A stretch of DNA of 64,000 bases from Alteromonas lipotrueiana (GTDB lineage: Bacteria; Pseudomonadota; Gammaproteobacteria; Enterobacterales; Alteromonadaceae): positions 50,798 through 114,797 of the forward strand of contig NZ_JAESDK010000014.1 in assembly GCF_019249245.1 (NCBI RefSeq), written 5' to 3'. This document shows, one piece after another, positions 17,524-25,716 of this stretch (within the stretch, counting starts at the first letter, position 1; every line of letters starts with the position of its first letter). The position numbers and the translations under genes were made by a program. The notes under the pieces were generated by a model. The model searched no databases and was not told the origin of the DNA. It worked only from the letters and a program-made list of their open reading frames with translations.

Positions 17524-19632
17524 GTGAAAAAGCACACATTATCCATCGCAGTAGGCTTGGCCATGACCCTGAGCACTGCTCACGCTCAAACAGAGACGAC
17601 AGCTAAAGAGTCGGATCTGGAACGTATTACTGTTCGTGGCGCCTTCTTCGGCCAACAGGTTGCAGACGCAGTTAAGACACCCACCTTACTTATCAATGTA
17701 CCTCAGTCGGTATCAGTTATCAGCGAAGAGCAAATTGACGAGCAGGCACTATTCAGTGTTGCAGATGTTATGCAATACACGCCAGGCGTCAGCGTGGGGC
17801 TGGGAGAAGATCATCGCGACCAAATTACTATTCGTGGCCAAAATACAACCGCCGACTTTTTTGTAGATGGTTTACGCGATGATGTGCAGTATTTTCGTCC
17901 TCTTTATAACTTAGAGCGTGTTGAAGTACTACGCGGTGCTAATGCCTTGTTATTTGGTCGCGGAGGCGGCGGTGGTGTTGTTAACCGTGTTACAAAAGTG
18001 GCCGAACTAGATGAAGATTTTACAACGCTAAGCGCTGGCATCGATACTTTCTCAGCAGGCTCAATTAGTATCGATAGCAACAAAATACTTGAAAACAATC
18101 AGGCATTTCGCTTTAACGGCGTGTTCGATACCATTGATAACCATCGCGACTTTAAAGATGGCGAACGTTTTGCCCTTAATCCTACCTATAGCTGGCAGGT
18201 CGATAGCAACACTGTATTACGTGCGTCTTACGAATATGTTGATGATGACCGGGTTGTGGATCGCGGCGTACCTTCGTTAGATGGCGAGCCGCTTATGAAT
18301 GCACAGGATACCTACTTCGGTAAACCGGATTTTAATAACACCACTTTAGAGGCCCATATTGCTAAAGTGCGAGTTGAACATCGCATTAATAACAGCTGGA
18401 CCAGTAATGCAACCTTGCAATACGCCGATTATGACAAGTTGTACCAAAATCTGTATCCGGTCAATTTTGATGATACCGCAGGCACCGTAACCCTGGACGG
18501 CTATAAAGATACCACCTCACGCCAAAATACATTGTTGCAGGTTAACCTGGTAGGTCAGCTCGACGGCTTCGGTGTAGCGCACACCTTACTAATGGGTGCA
18601 GAATATGGCGATCAGGACACAGAAAACGCACGTCGTGATGCGTTTTTCGACCAGTCGCAGGACGATCAGGTTACTTTTATGTTCAGCAATCCGCTGGATA
18701 TCCCACAAATGAGTCTGACCGATCCGGTTCGCGACCGTGCATCTGAAGTTACTTTCACCTCTCTGTTTGTTCAGGATGAGGTTGAGCTGACCGAACAATG
18801 GATGGTTGTCGCAGGTTTACGTTATGACAATTTCGATATTGATGTTGCTGATAAAATTGAGGCTGCTAATGGCAGTCAAGATGGTAATAATGGTTTATTA
18901 AGCAGCTCAGATACTGAGATGTCGCCACGTTTAGGCTTAATTTATAAGCCGATGGAAAACATCTCATTATACGCAAGTTACAGTAAGTCGTTCTTACCTC
19001 GTTCAGGCGACCAATTTTTGTCTTTATCATTGACCTCTCAGGCGTTAGATGCAGAAGAGTTTGAAAACCGTGAGTTGGGCGTAAAATGGAACATCAGCAA
19101 TGCACTGAGTGTCAATGCTGCCGTATTTGAAGTTGAGCGTGAAAATGGCGTTACCCAGGATCCGAACAATCCAGAGCGTTCTATTTTAACTGGCACTGAA
19201 ACCACAGGTTTTGAAATTCAAATGGTGGGTCAAATTACCAAACAGTGGGAAATTAACGCGGGTTACAGCAACTTAGATGGTGAAGAACTTGGCCGCGTAG
19301 TGGACGGCGAAATTGCTAACCGGGACTTAGCTCAACTGCCAGAACATAAATTCACTCTGTGGAACCAGTACTCATTGACCAACGATTGGCGTCTTGGCCT
19401 GGGTGTATTGTATCAGTCAGAACAATATGCCACGCTGAATAACGAGGTCGAATTGCCTGACTTTTGGCGTGTAGATGCTGCGGTTTATTATGACTACAGT
19501 GACAAAATGCAAGTTCAGTTGAATGTTGAGAATGTGTTTGACGAAGAATATTTTCCGTCTGCGCATAATGCCAACAACATCGGTACTGGCGAGCCGGTAA
19601 ACGCTCGTCTTAGCATGCAATACAAGTTTTAA
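17524..19632 (+). CDS. TonB-dependent siderophore receptor
   Basis: Outer-membrane receptor of 702 residues for a ferric siderophore. The signal peptide (MKKHTLSIAVGLAM..HAQ, about 22 residues) is followed by a plug domain containing NVPQSVSVIS and DVMQYTPGVSVG. The sequence FFVDGLRDDVQYFRPLYNLERVEVLRG is typical of the FhuA/FoxA-like siderophore class, and a 22-strand barrel ends in the expected aromatic C-terminus (QYKF). Start is GTG at 17524 with GAGAGGA upstream. Two Fur-box-like sites precede it and a perfect 12-bp stem terminator follows. The exact siderophore cannot be told. Confidence 0.93.
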   Translation: MKKHTLSIAVGLAMTLSTAHAQTETTAKESDLERITVRGAFFGQQVADAVKTPTLLINVPQSVSVISEEQIDEQALFSVADVMQYTPGVSVGLGEDHRDQITIRGQNTTADFFVDGLRDDVQYFRPLYNLERVEVLRGANALLFGRGGGGGVVNRVTKVAELDEDFTTLSAGIDTFSAGSISIDSNKILENNQAFRFNGVFDTIDNHRDFKDGERFALNPTYSWQVDSNTVLRASYEYVDDDRVVDRGVPSLDGEPLMNAQDTYFGKPDFNNTTLEAHIAKVRVEHRINNSWTSNATLQYADYDKLYQNLYPVNFDDTAGTVTLDGYKDTTSRQNTLLQVNLVGQLDGFGVAHTLLMGAEYGDQDTENARRDAFFDQSQDDQVTFMFSNPLDIPQMSLTDPVRDRASEVTFTSLFVQDEVELTEQWMVVAGLRYDNFDIDVADKIEAANGSQDGNNGLLSSSDTEMSPRLGLIYKPMENISLYASYSKSFLPRSGDQFLSLSLTSQALDAEEFENRELGVKWNISNALSVNAAVFEVERENGVTQDPNNPERSILTGTETTGFEIQMVGQITKQWEINAGYSNLDGEELGRVVDGEIANRDLAQLPEHKFTLWNQYSLTNDWRLGLGVLYQSEQYATLNNEVELPDFWRVDAAVYYDYSDKMQVQLNVENVFDEEYFPSAHNANNIGTGEPVNARLSMQYKF

Positions 19633-19645
19633 TAATGCGGTAAAA

Positions 19646-19686
19646 TGCCATAGCAGTTTGAACGACTGCTATGGCAACATTTTTTC
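19646..19686 (+). terminator. Intrinsic terminator after siderophore receptor
   Basis: TGCCATAGCAGT (19646-19657) and ACTGCTATGGCA (19664-19675) form a perfect 12-bp stem with a 6-nt loop, followed by ACATTTTTT. Confidence 0.88.
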
Positions 19687-19769
19687 TGATCTATAGCCCA
19701 GCAGTTTTCTTCCCTTCTTTTTATTAAGCTTTAAAATCAGTAAGCTGAAAATGAGCTCAACAATTTTCA

Positions 19770-19797
19770 TCTACAGAGTGTAATTTTTCGTTATAAT
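19770..19797 (+). promoter_or_regulatory. Likely ssb promoter
   Basis: A perfect TATAAT -10 box at 19792-19797, preceded by TCTACA (19770-19775, 4 of 6 to TTGACA) at 16 bp spacing, about 110 bp upstream of ssb. Confidence 0.5.
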
Positions 19798-19907
19798 GGC
19801 TGGCTTAAGCAAATCGGAACAGCCGGTTAGTCCGTGCAGAGCTTGAATTTGCAACGGACCACAAACAGTAACGCTTGCAACCCTAAAGACATAAACAGGA
19901 GATATCG

Positions 19908-20501
19908 ATGGCAAGTAGAGGCGTAAACAAGGTGATCCTGGTTGGAAACCTTGGTACAGACCCTGAAGTTAGATACATGCCTAACGGTAATGCCGTAGCC
20001 AATCTTAGCCTGGCAACCAGTGAAAGTTGGAAAGACCAGCAAGGTCAAATGCAGGAGCGCACAGAATGGCACCGGTTGACAATGTATCGCCGGCTTGCTG
20101 AAGTTGCTGGTGAATACCTGAAAAAAGGTTCGCAAATTTACGTAGAAGGTAAGCTTCAAACACGCAAATGGCAAGACCAGCAAGGTCAGGACCGTTACAC
20201 GACCGAAATTATTGTTGATCAGATGCAAATGCTGGGTGGCAATACAGGTGGCGGCAATGGCGGTGGCTCACAGCAGCGTTCGCAGAATAATCAGGGCAAC
20301 TACGGCCAGCAGCAAGGAGGCTATCAACAGCCTCCAGCACAAAACCAGGGTTACAATCAAAATGCACCCCAAAGCGGCGGTCAGGCTCAGGGCGGACAAA
20401 ATCGCTCACAAAGTCAGGGGCAAGGTAATCAGCAAGGCGGACAAGCTAAACCACCAATGGCTGAACCCGATTTTGATTTTGATGATGACATACCGTTTTA
20501 G
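19908..20501 (+). CDS. ssb: Single-stranded DNA-binding protein
   Basis: SSB, 197 residues, coats single-stranded DNA and recruits repair and replication proteins. An N-terminal OB fold (about 1-112) starts with [15 protein letters not shown] and contains [13 protein letters not shown] and [16 protein letters not shown]. It is followed by a Gly/Gln/Asn-rich linker (about 115-185) and the acidic tail [10 protein letters not shown] that binds partner proteins. AGGAGATATCG precedes the ATG, and a terminator follows. uvrA and the YajR-like gene, its common neighbours, are separated from it by the gal and siderophore genes. Confidence 0.98.
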   Translation: MASRGVNKVILVGNLGTDPEVRYMPNGNAVANLSLATSESWKDQQGQMQERTEWHRLTMYRRLAEVAGEYLKKGSQIYVEGKLQTRKWQDQQGQDRYTTEIIVDQMQMLGGNTGGGNGGGSQQRSQNNQGNYGQQQGGYQQPPAQNQGYNQNAPQSGGQAQGGQNRSQSQGQGNQQGGQAKPPMAEPDFDFDDDIPF

Positions 20502-20542
20502 ATAGAAAATATAATAAAATTGAAATGGTGTGATGAAAGTAT

Positions 20543-20577
20543 AAAGGGTCTGTTGTTGCAGGCCCTTTTTGTTTTTT
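20543..20577 (+). terminator. Intrinsic terminator of ssb
   Basis: AAAGGGTCTG and CAGGCCCTTTTT form a stem (one mismatch) around a TTGTTG loop, followed by a long T-rich tract (GTTTTTTG). Confidence 0.88.
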
Positions 20578-20688
20578 GTACCCAGTCAGACTCAATGTAC
20601 CAGCCTGCTTTGAACCGCAGATAGTTTAGAGATTTGTCAGCGCCGCGAGAACAACCGATGACACCTATTCTTTACTTTCTTTGCTGCA

Positions 20689-20740
20689 GGACACCCACAC
20701 CTTAGATTTAAGACACCCACCTTCCATTTTGGACACCCAC
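20689..20740 (-). repeat. Three reverse copies of GTGGGTGTCC motif before RAYT
   Basis: GGACACCCAC at 20689-20698 and 20731-20740 and AGACACCCAC at 20711-20720 are reverse complements of the GTGGGTGTCC motif found downstream of the transposase. A small CTGTC/GACAG hairpin (20744-20759) follows. The rest of the 318-bp gap from ssb to the transposase holds only the ssb terminator. Orientation opposite to the downstream cluster suggests they flank the RAYT gene as related elements. Confidence 0.75.
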
Positions 20741-20819
20741 AACCTGTCTTTGTGGACAGTAGCCAGCAGGTCGCTATCAGGGCATTATATTATTCTTTTT
20801 AACCCGTGAACTACCTGTT

Positions 20820-21758
20820 ATGCCCAGACCCAGAAAAAGCCTGATTTCTTTATCCGATACGCCTTATTATCATTGTGTATCGCGCTGCGTTCGGCGCGCA
20901 TTTTTGTGTGGCAAAGACAGGTTCAGCGGCCAAAGTTATGAGCACCGTCGTCAATGGGTGGAAGACCGCTTGTTGTTCTTAGGATCTGTGTTTGGCATCG
21001 ATATTTGTGCATTTGCGGTAATGAGCAATCATACTCATGTGGTATTGCATGTTAATAAAGCCGCGGCACAACAGTGGTCTACCGAGCAGGTATTAAAACG
21101 GTGGCATCGACTTCATAAAGGCACGATTTTAACAAACCGCTATCTGAATCCGACAGACAGAAGCACAATGTCTGGCGCTGAAATTAATGCTGTAGAAAGC
21201 ACCGCCGCAGTTTATCGAGAGCGACTATACGATATCAGTTGGTTTATGCGGCTATTGAACGAGTACATTGCCCGTCGGGCAAATAAAGAAGATGAGTGTA
21301 CCGGTCGCTTTTGGGAAGGCCGGTTTAAATCTCAGGCTCTGTTGGATGAAACCGCACTGGCTGCGTGTATGGTGTATGTTGATTTAAATCCTATACGAGC
21401 GGGGCTGGCAACATCACCGAAGCAATCGGCGCATACCAGTATTCAAAAGCGGTTGAAGGCTGCAAAGCAAAATAAACAACCGCGTAAGCTTAGTCCTTTT
21501 ATAGGCTCTACCCAAAATAACAGGCTTACCGGCCTGCCTTTTCTGCTTAAAGATTATATCGAGTTAGTCGAACAAACTGGTCGACAATTTCAGCCCCGAA
21601 AATGGGGACGAATAACAAGCTCCCTACGCATAACAGAAAACACAGGCCTTTCAAATACAGACTGGATCTGGCTAGTCAAAAATATCGAAACCAGGTTCAC
21701 CTCGCGTGTGAGTCTAATTCAGGCAGACCAAAAACTAAAAAAACAAAAAGTAGCTTAA
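20820..21758 (+). CDS. REP-associated tyrosine transposase (RAYT, Y1 HUH)
   Basis: Single-copy-type HUH endonuclease of the IS200/TnpA-REP family, 312 residues. The HUH metal site is His71-Thr-His73 in VMSNHTHVVLHV. The C-terminal half contains RLLNEYIARRAN, CTGRFWEGRFKSQAL and VYVDLNPIRAG, with Tyr186 as the candidate nucleophile. No insertion-sequence ends typical of a mobile IS200 are seen. Instead the gene is flanked by outward-pointing GTGGGTGTCC copies, the arrangement expected of domesticated RAYTs that mobilise REP elements. No clear ribosome-binding site precedes the ATG. Members around 310-330 residues are longer than E. coli RAYT. Confidence 0.88.
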   Translation: MPRPRKSLISLSDTPYYHCVSRCVRRAFLCGKDRFSGQSYEHRRQWVEDRLLFLGSVFGIDICAFAVMSNHTHVVLHVNKAAAQQWSTEQVLKRWHRLHKGTILTNRYLNPTDRSTMSGAEINAVESTAAVYRERLYDISWFMRLLNEYIARRANKEDECTGRFWEGRFKSQALLDETALAACMVYVDLNPIRAGLATSPKQSAHTSIQKRLKAAKQNKQPRKLSPFIGSTQNNRLTGLPFLLKDYIELVEQTGRQFQPRKWGRITSSLRITENTGLSNTDWIWLVKNIETRFTSRVSLIQADQKLKKQKVA

Positions 21759-21948
21759 AAAAATTATTAAAATACGCCCTAATATTTTTTATTCTTCACT
21801 TCTTAGCAAAACATCGTCCGCTACACTAAATACTCGCTTTCGGCTAAATCTCAAAGTTCGTATACGTTGTCTTAGTGCACGAAATACTCAATAGAAGATA
21901 GAATCAGTCCGGCATTTCTTACGCAAACGCTATGACCTATATCTTAAT

Positions 21949-22164
21949 TTTCACTATTTATAAACATGCGAGAATTCTCTGGTTAACAAACAATTTAGGT
22001 TTCAAATTTGGCTTAAACTTTCATGTGGGTGTCCAACAGCTCCGGCTTTCATGTGGGTGTCCAACAGCTCCGGCTTTCACTATTTATAAACATGCGAGAA
22101 TTCTTTGGTTAACAAACAATCTAGGTTTCAAATTTGGCTTGAACTTTCATGTGGGTGTCCAACA
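21949..22164 (+). repeat. Two 90-bp direct repeats ending in GTGGGTGTCCAACA
   Basis: 21949-22038 and 22075-22164 are about 90 bp each at a 126-bp offset, with three mismatches seen. Both run from TTTCACTATTTATAAAC to GTGGGTGTCCAACA. The stretch has no credible gene; an open frame of 118 codons across it simply translates the repeats. It looks like recent local duplication around the RAYT-linked motif. Confidence 0.8.
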
Positions 22165-22236
22165 AGTTTATTCATGTGGGTGTCCAACAAGTTCACAGTG
22201 TGGGTGTCCAACAAGTTCACAGTGTGGGTGTCCAAC
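22025..22236 (+). repeat. Six copies of GTGGGTGTCCAAC downstream of RAYT
   Basis: Exact 13-mers begin at 22025, 22053, 22151, 22176, 22200 and 22224. The last copies are arranged as an approximately 24-bp tandem unit (motif plus AAGTTCACAGT). They point away from the transposase and are the reverse complement of the upstream cluster. The 190 bp from the transposase stop to 21948 are AT-rich, and nothing was recognised in them. Confidence 0.85.
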
Positions 22237-22325
22237 AAGTTTACAACATGTCACAACAACTGGTCTCGTTGAACAAGTTTTTACGTAAAGCTTCAGCCTG
22301 AAAGGGGGCAGGAGGCAGAGTTCAT

Positions 22326-22356
22326 AAAAAAGCCCTGCACAGAGGCAGGGCTTTAA
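22326..22356 (-). terminator. Intrinsic terminator of the BCCT gene
   Basis: On the minus strand AAAGCCCTGC and GCAGGGCTTT form a 10-bp stem with a 6-nt loop, followed by a T-run (TTTTTT in total), 20-50 bp after the transporter stop codon. Confidence 0.88.
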
Positions 22357-22377
22357 ACCAAAGATACGCCTGAGCAA

Positions 22378-24345
22378 TCAGCGTAATGAATGCAAAAAGT
22401 GTAGGTGCTTTTGATAGTGCTCAACTATATCATTGATAACGGCTTCTTCGGGCCAGCCCATAATATCGTAATCCTGACCGCCTTCGCGTAAATGTACCTC
22501 TGCTCGATAGTACTGTTCATCAGCGCCATCGTCGTCGTCCTCAGTTACATGATCAGGGCGGTCATAAGAGAAACGACGCACTTCATAATGGAAGTCGAAA
22601 TTATCTTCGAATTCGATAGTGAAGATTACCCTGCCGTTCTGGATTTCTTCAATGTTCGCATCGACGTTATGTTCTTTAAGTTGTTGCACAACCCGACGCA
22701 TAGCACTTTTAACCACTGAGTCGATAAAGTTATTTACATTTTTCTTGTTGGGATAATCTAAAATACTGGCCAGACGATTTTCCCAGGTAGCATTATCACT
22801 GTGTCCGATAACCACCGGGCTGACATTTAAAAGCAAACTGTCCCGTTTCACAATATCGACTTTCAATGCTTTCAGAAGTCCGTAAGTCGCCACAAGTAGC
22901 ACGACCGCGAAGGGTAATGCACTAGCAATAGTCATGGTTTGTAGAGCTCCTAAGCCCCCGGCTACCAATAACACGGCGGCGACTATACCTTCTACACTGG
23001 CCCAGAATATACGTTGCCAAACAGGCGTGTTGTCGTTTCCGTTTGAACACAGCATATCAACAACCATAGAGCCCGAATCAGATGAGGTAACAAAGAATAC
23101 AATAACCATCAGCGTACCGATAAACGATAAAGCAGTAGCAAACGGGAAGTTCTCTAAGAATGCAAATAATGATATGGCCACATCGTTAGAAACGGCCTCA
23201 GCCAATGCGGTTTGACCCTGATTGATAATCAAATCTATGGCTGAGTTACCAAAAACTGTCATCCATAATAGGGTAAAACCACTTGGAATAAACAATACGC
23301 CCATAGCAAATTCACGAATGGTTCTTCCGCGCGAAACACGGGCAATAAACAGACCTACAAAAGGAGCCCACGACATCCACCAGCCCCAGTACAAAATGGT
23401 CCAGCCGCCCTGCCAGTCGGTCTTTTCATAGGCAAATAAATTGAAGGTAATACTAACCAGATCTGATACGTAAGCCCCGGTATTTTGCACAAAGGCCTGA
23501 AGTAAATAAACCGTCGGGCCTACAATTAAGATAATCAAAAGCAGCAGTACCGCCAGCCCCATATTGAGCTCAGATAATCTGCGAATGCCTTTGTCTAAAC
23601 CGGTAGTTACTGAGATAACTGCCAGCAGTGTGACCCCCACAATCAGCAATACCTGGGTAGTTATACCTACCGGAATCTCGAATAAGTAATTAAGGCCAGA
23701 GTTGACCTGCATCACGCCATAGCCTAGCGACGTAGCTACACCAAATACCGTTCCGATAACAGCAAAAATATCCACCGCATGACCAATCGGGCCATAAATT
23801 TTATCGCCTATCATTGGGTATAAGGCTGAGCGCAATGTCAGAGGCAAACCGTGCCGATAGCTGAAAAACGCCAGGATGAGCGCCACAATGGCGTAAATGG
23901 CCCATGCATGCAGGCCCCAATGGAAGAAGGTAAGTTTCATGGCTTCGCGCGCAGCACTAACCGTTTCTGCATCGCCCAGAGGGGGATTCATAAAGTGCAT
24001 TACCGGCTCAGCGACCCCAAAGAACATCAAACCAATACCCATACCTGCAGAAAAGAGCATAGCAAACCAGGTGATGTAGCTATAGTCGGGAGTAGAGTGA
24101 TCGGGCCCGAGCTTTATTTCGCCGTATCTTGAAAGCCCAAGGTAAACAACAGTAATTAAGATAATACCTACGGTAAGTACATAAAACCAACTGCCATTAG
24201 TAACAATAGTGGCCTGCAGACCATTGAAAAACTCTTCTGCTCTTTTGGGAAAAAAAGAAGAAAAGAAAACTATTATTGAAACTAAAGCGGTTGCGGTATA
24301 AAACACCGGCGGGTTGAGTTTTCCTCGCGGATTTTTTTCCTGCAT
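22378..24345 (-). CDS. BCCT transporter, BetT-like (choline/betaine)
   Basis: Betaine/choline/carnitine transporter of 655 residues with about 12 transmembrane helices. The glycine-rich segment SAGMGIGLMFFGVAEP (about 97-112) and the Trp-rich WGWWMSWAPFVGLFIARVSRGRT (about 316-338) are BCCT signatures. A cytosolic C-terminal domain of about 150 residues ends with DIMGWPEEAVINDIVEHYQKHL, closely resembling E. coli BetT, a proton-driven choline importer. Osmoprotectant uptake is the probable role. No betaine synthesis genes are next to it. It is monocistronic, with its own terminator. Confidence 0.9.
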   Translation of the reverse strand: MQEKNPRGKLNPPVFYTATALVSIIVFFSSFFPKRAEEFFNGLQATIVTNGSWFYVLTVGIILITVVYLGLSRYGEIKLGPDHSTPDYSYITWFAMLFSAGMGIGLMFFGVAEPVMHFMNPPLGDAETVSAAREAMKLTFFHWGLHAWAIYAIVALILAFFSYRHGLPLTLRSALYPMIGDKIYGPIGHAVDIFAVIGTVFGVATSLGYGVMQVNSGLNYLFEIPVGITTQVLLIVGVTLLAVISVTTGLDKGIRRLSELNMGLAVLLLLIILIVGPTVYLLQAFVQNTGAYVSDLVSITFNLFAYEKTDWQGGWTILYWGWWMSWAPFVGLFIARVSRGRTIREFAMGVLFIPSGFTLLWMTVFGNSAIDLIINQGQTALAEAVSNDVAISLFAFLENFPFATALSFIGTLMVIVFFVTSSDSGSMVVDMLCSNGNDNTPVWQRIFWASVEGIVAAVLLVAGGLGALQTMTIASALPFAVVLLVATYGLLKALKVDIVKRDSLLLNVSPVVIGHSDNATWENRLASILDYPNKKNVNNFIDSVVKSAMRRVVQQLKEHNVDANIEEIQNGRVIFTIEFEDNFDFHYEVRRFSYDRPDHVTEDDDDGADEQYYRAEVHLREGGQDYDIMGWPEEAVINDIVEHYQKHLHFLHSLR

Positions 24346-24587
24346 ACGAACCCCGTAATTGTTATTAAAGTTTAATTGCCTGGAACGACTATACAGCGCA
24401 AATACGACCCTGGGCTCAATACCCGTTGCTAAAATAGCGGTCCTGATCGCATATGTACAAATTGGTTCTAAGACAGACTGAACATTCCTACGAATTAAGT
24501 ATCAAAAGGGAGCGTTTTAATACAATATTTTCTTACGCATAATGTCAATCTGCAGTAAGTAGTAAACTCTCTCACGCCTCAACGGGG

Positions 24588-25589
24588 TCAAATTGAGCGG
24601 GTGGTACCGCGTTCTATCAACTTTGGTGTTAATACTGGAGTAAGAGATTGTGTGCCATCGCCATAGGCCTGATTTACAATCCAGCGAGCGGCCATCTGGC
24701 CAATGTCTTTGATAGGGTAATCGATGGTGGTGAGTTTAGGGGTGAGGTAGCTGGCATAATCGATATTGTCATAGCCCACTACAGATATATCTTCAGGCAC
24801 CCGTAAGCCATGGCTTCGTAAAACATTAATCGCCCCGGTAGCCATTTCATCGTTACCGCACACCACGGCAGAAAAGGGAACTTGCTGAGCTAAAATAGCT
24901 TCCATACACCTTTCACCAGAATCAGCCTGAAAGTTACCTTCTTCAATTATGCGTTCGTCAGGTCTGAGTCCAGCTTCTTGCAACGCAGATTTGTGGCCGG
25001 CTAAACGATTGACCCCGTCGGCTTTAAATAAGGCACCCGTAATACAGGCGATGGACCGATGGCCTAAATCCAGCAAATGTCGGGTAGCAAGATACCCCCC
25101 AACATGATTATCCAGGCTAATGCATTTATCACCAATGGCATCTATAAACCGGCTGACTACGACCAGTGGGATATTCTGCTTGGCTAGAGTGATTAAATAT
25201 TCATCACTTACCGCTTCGACATGTAAAATCAGCGCATCGCACCGTCGACTAAGCAATGCGTCAATCTCGTTGCGTTCCATGGTGTCATCACTGTGTCCGG
25301 CGACAACGAACATATGCTTATTTGCTTTTCTGAGCACCTGCTCTGCACCACTCATCATAGAGCCGAAAAACGATCCATGTAGTTCAGGAACAACCAGGCC
25401 TACCGTATTTGTTTTATTAGAAGCCAGTGATGCTGCAATAGTGTTGTGCCGGTAGCCAAGCTCTGTCATGGCGTTAAGCACAAGTTCTCGGGTCTTTTGT
25501 TTTACGGTGTCAGTATTGTTGATAACTCGGGAGACTGTTGCCGATGAAACTCCGGCCAGCTCACTTACCTGTTTAATTGTTACCATCAT
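24588..25589 (-). CDS. LacI-family regulator of the glucan locus
   Basis: LacI-type repressor of 333 residues: helix-turn-helix VTIKQVSELAGVSSATVSRV near the N-terminus, hinge IAASLASNKTNT, then a sugar-binding-like effector domain. It is the last gene of the minus-strand halogenase/SapC/TonB-receptor series, 127 bp behind it. AAGCGCTT palindromes in the TonB receptor/permease promoter region are its likely targets. The start codons ATG-ATG lie just downstream of a 44-nt hairpin whose 3' arm contains the only purine-rich ribosome-binding candidate (AAGGTAGGGA), so translation may be structure-controlled. Confidence 0.9.
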   Translation of the reverse strand: MMVTIKQVSELAGVSSATVSRVINNTDTVKQKTRELVLNAMTELGYRHNTIAASLASNKTNTVGLVVPELHGSFFGSMMSGAEQVLRKANKHMFVVAGHSDDTMERNEIDALLSRRCDALILHVEAVSDEYLITLAKQNIPLVVVSRFIDAIGDKCISLDNHVGGYLATRHLLDLGHRSIACITGALFKADGVNRLAGHKSALQEAGLRPDERIIEEGNFQADSGERCMEAILAQQVPFSAVVCGNDEMATGAINVLRSHGLRVPEDISVVGYDNIDYASYLTPKLTTIDYPIKDIGQMAARWIVNQAYGDGTQSLTPVLTPKLIERGTTRSI

Positions 25590-25592
25590 AAT

Positions 25593-25641
25593 GTGGATGT
25601 CCCTACCTTATGTCCAATAGATTGGGTATAAGGTAGGGACA
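25593..25641. repeat. 44-nt hairpin with GTGG head, REP-like
   Basis: TGTCCCTACCTTAT (25598-25611) pairs perfectly with ATAAGGTAGGGACA (25628-25641). The interior CCAAT/ATTGG extends the stem to about 21 bp with two wobbles. Read on the plus strand it begins GTGGATGTCC (25593-25602), one base from the RAYT-flanking GTGGGTGTCC. This fits the tetranucleotide-plus-palindrome plan of REP elements. It also covers the leader of the LacI gene. No T-tract follows, so a terminator is unlikely. Confidence 0.6.
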
Positions 25642-25716
25642 ACAAGTTCCTTATTGCACTGCCTGACCGGTTCGTCACTGCCCTGAAGGCTACTATACGC
25701 CGGCCTTTACAATTAA

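Noticed and set aside
21932..22288. 118-codon open frame downstream of the RAYT
   Set aside because: It is translated direct-repeat and motif DNA (the same peptide twice, then CGCPTS repeats), with no ribosome-binding site or family.
22261..22325. RNA gene between the repeats and the BCCT terminator
   Set aside because: No fold beyond the terminator hairpin and no recognisable promoter.
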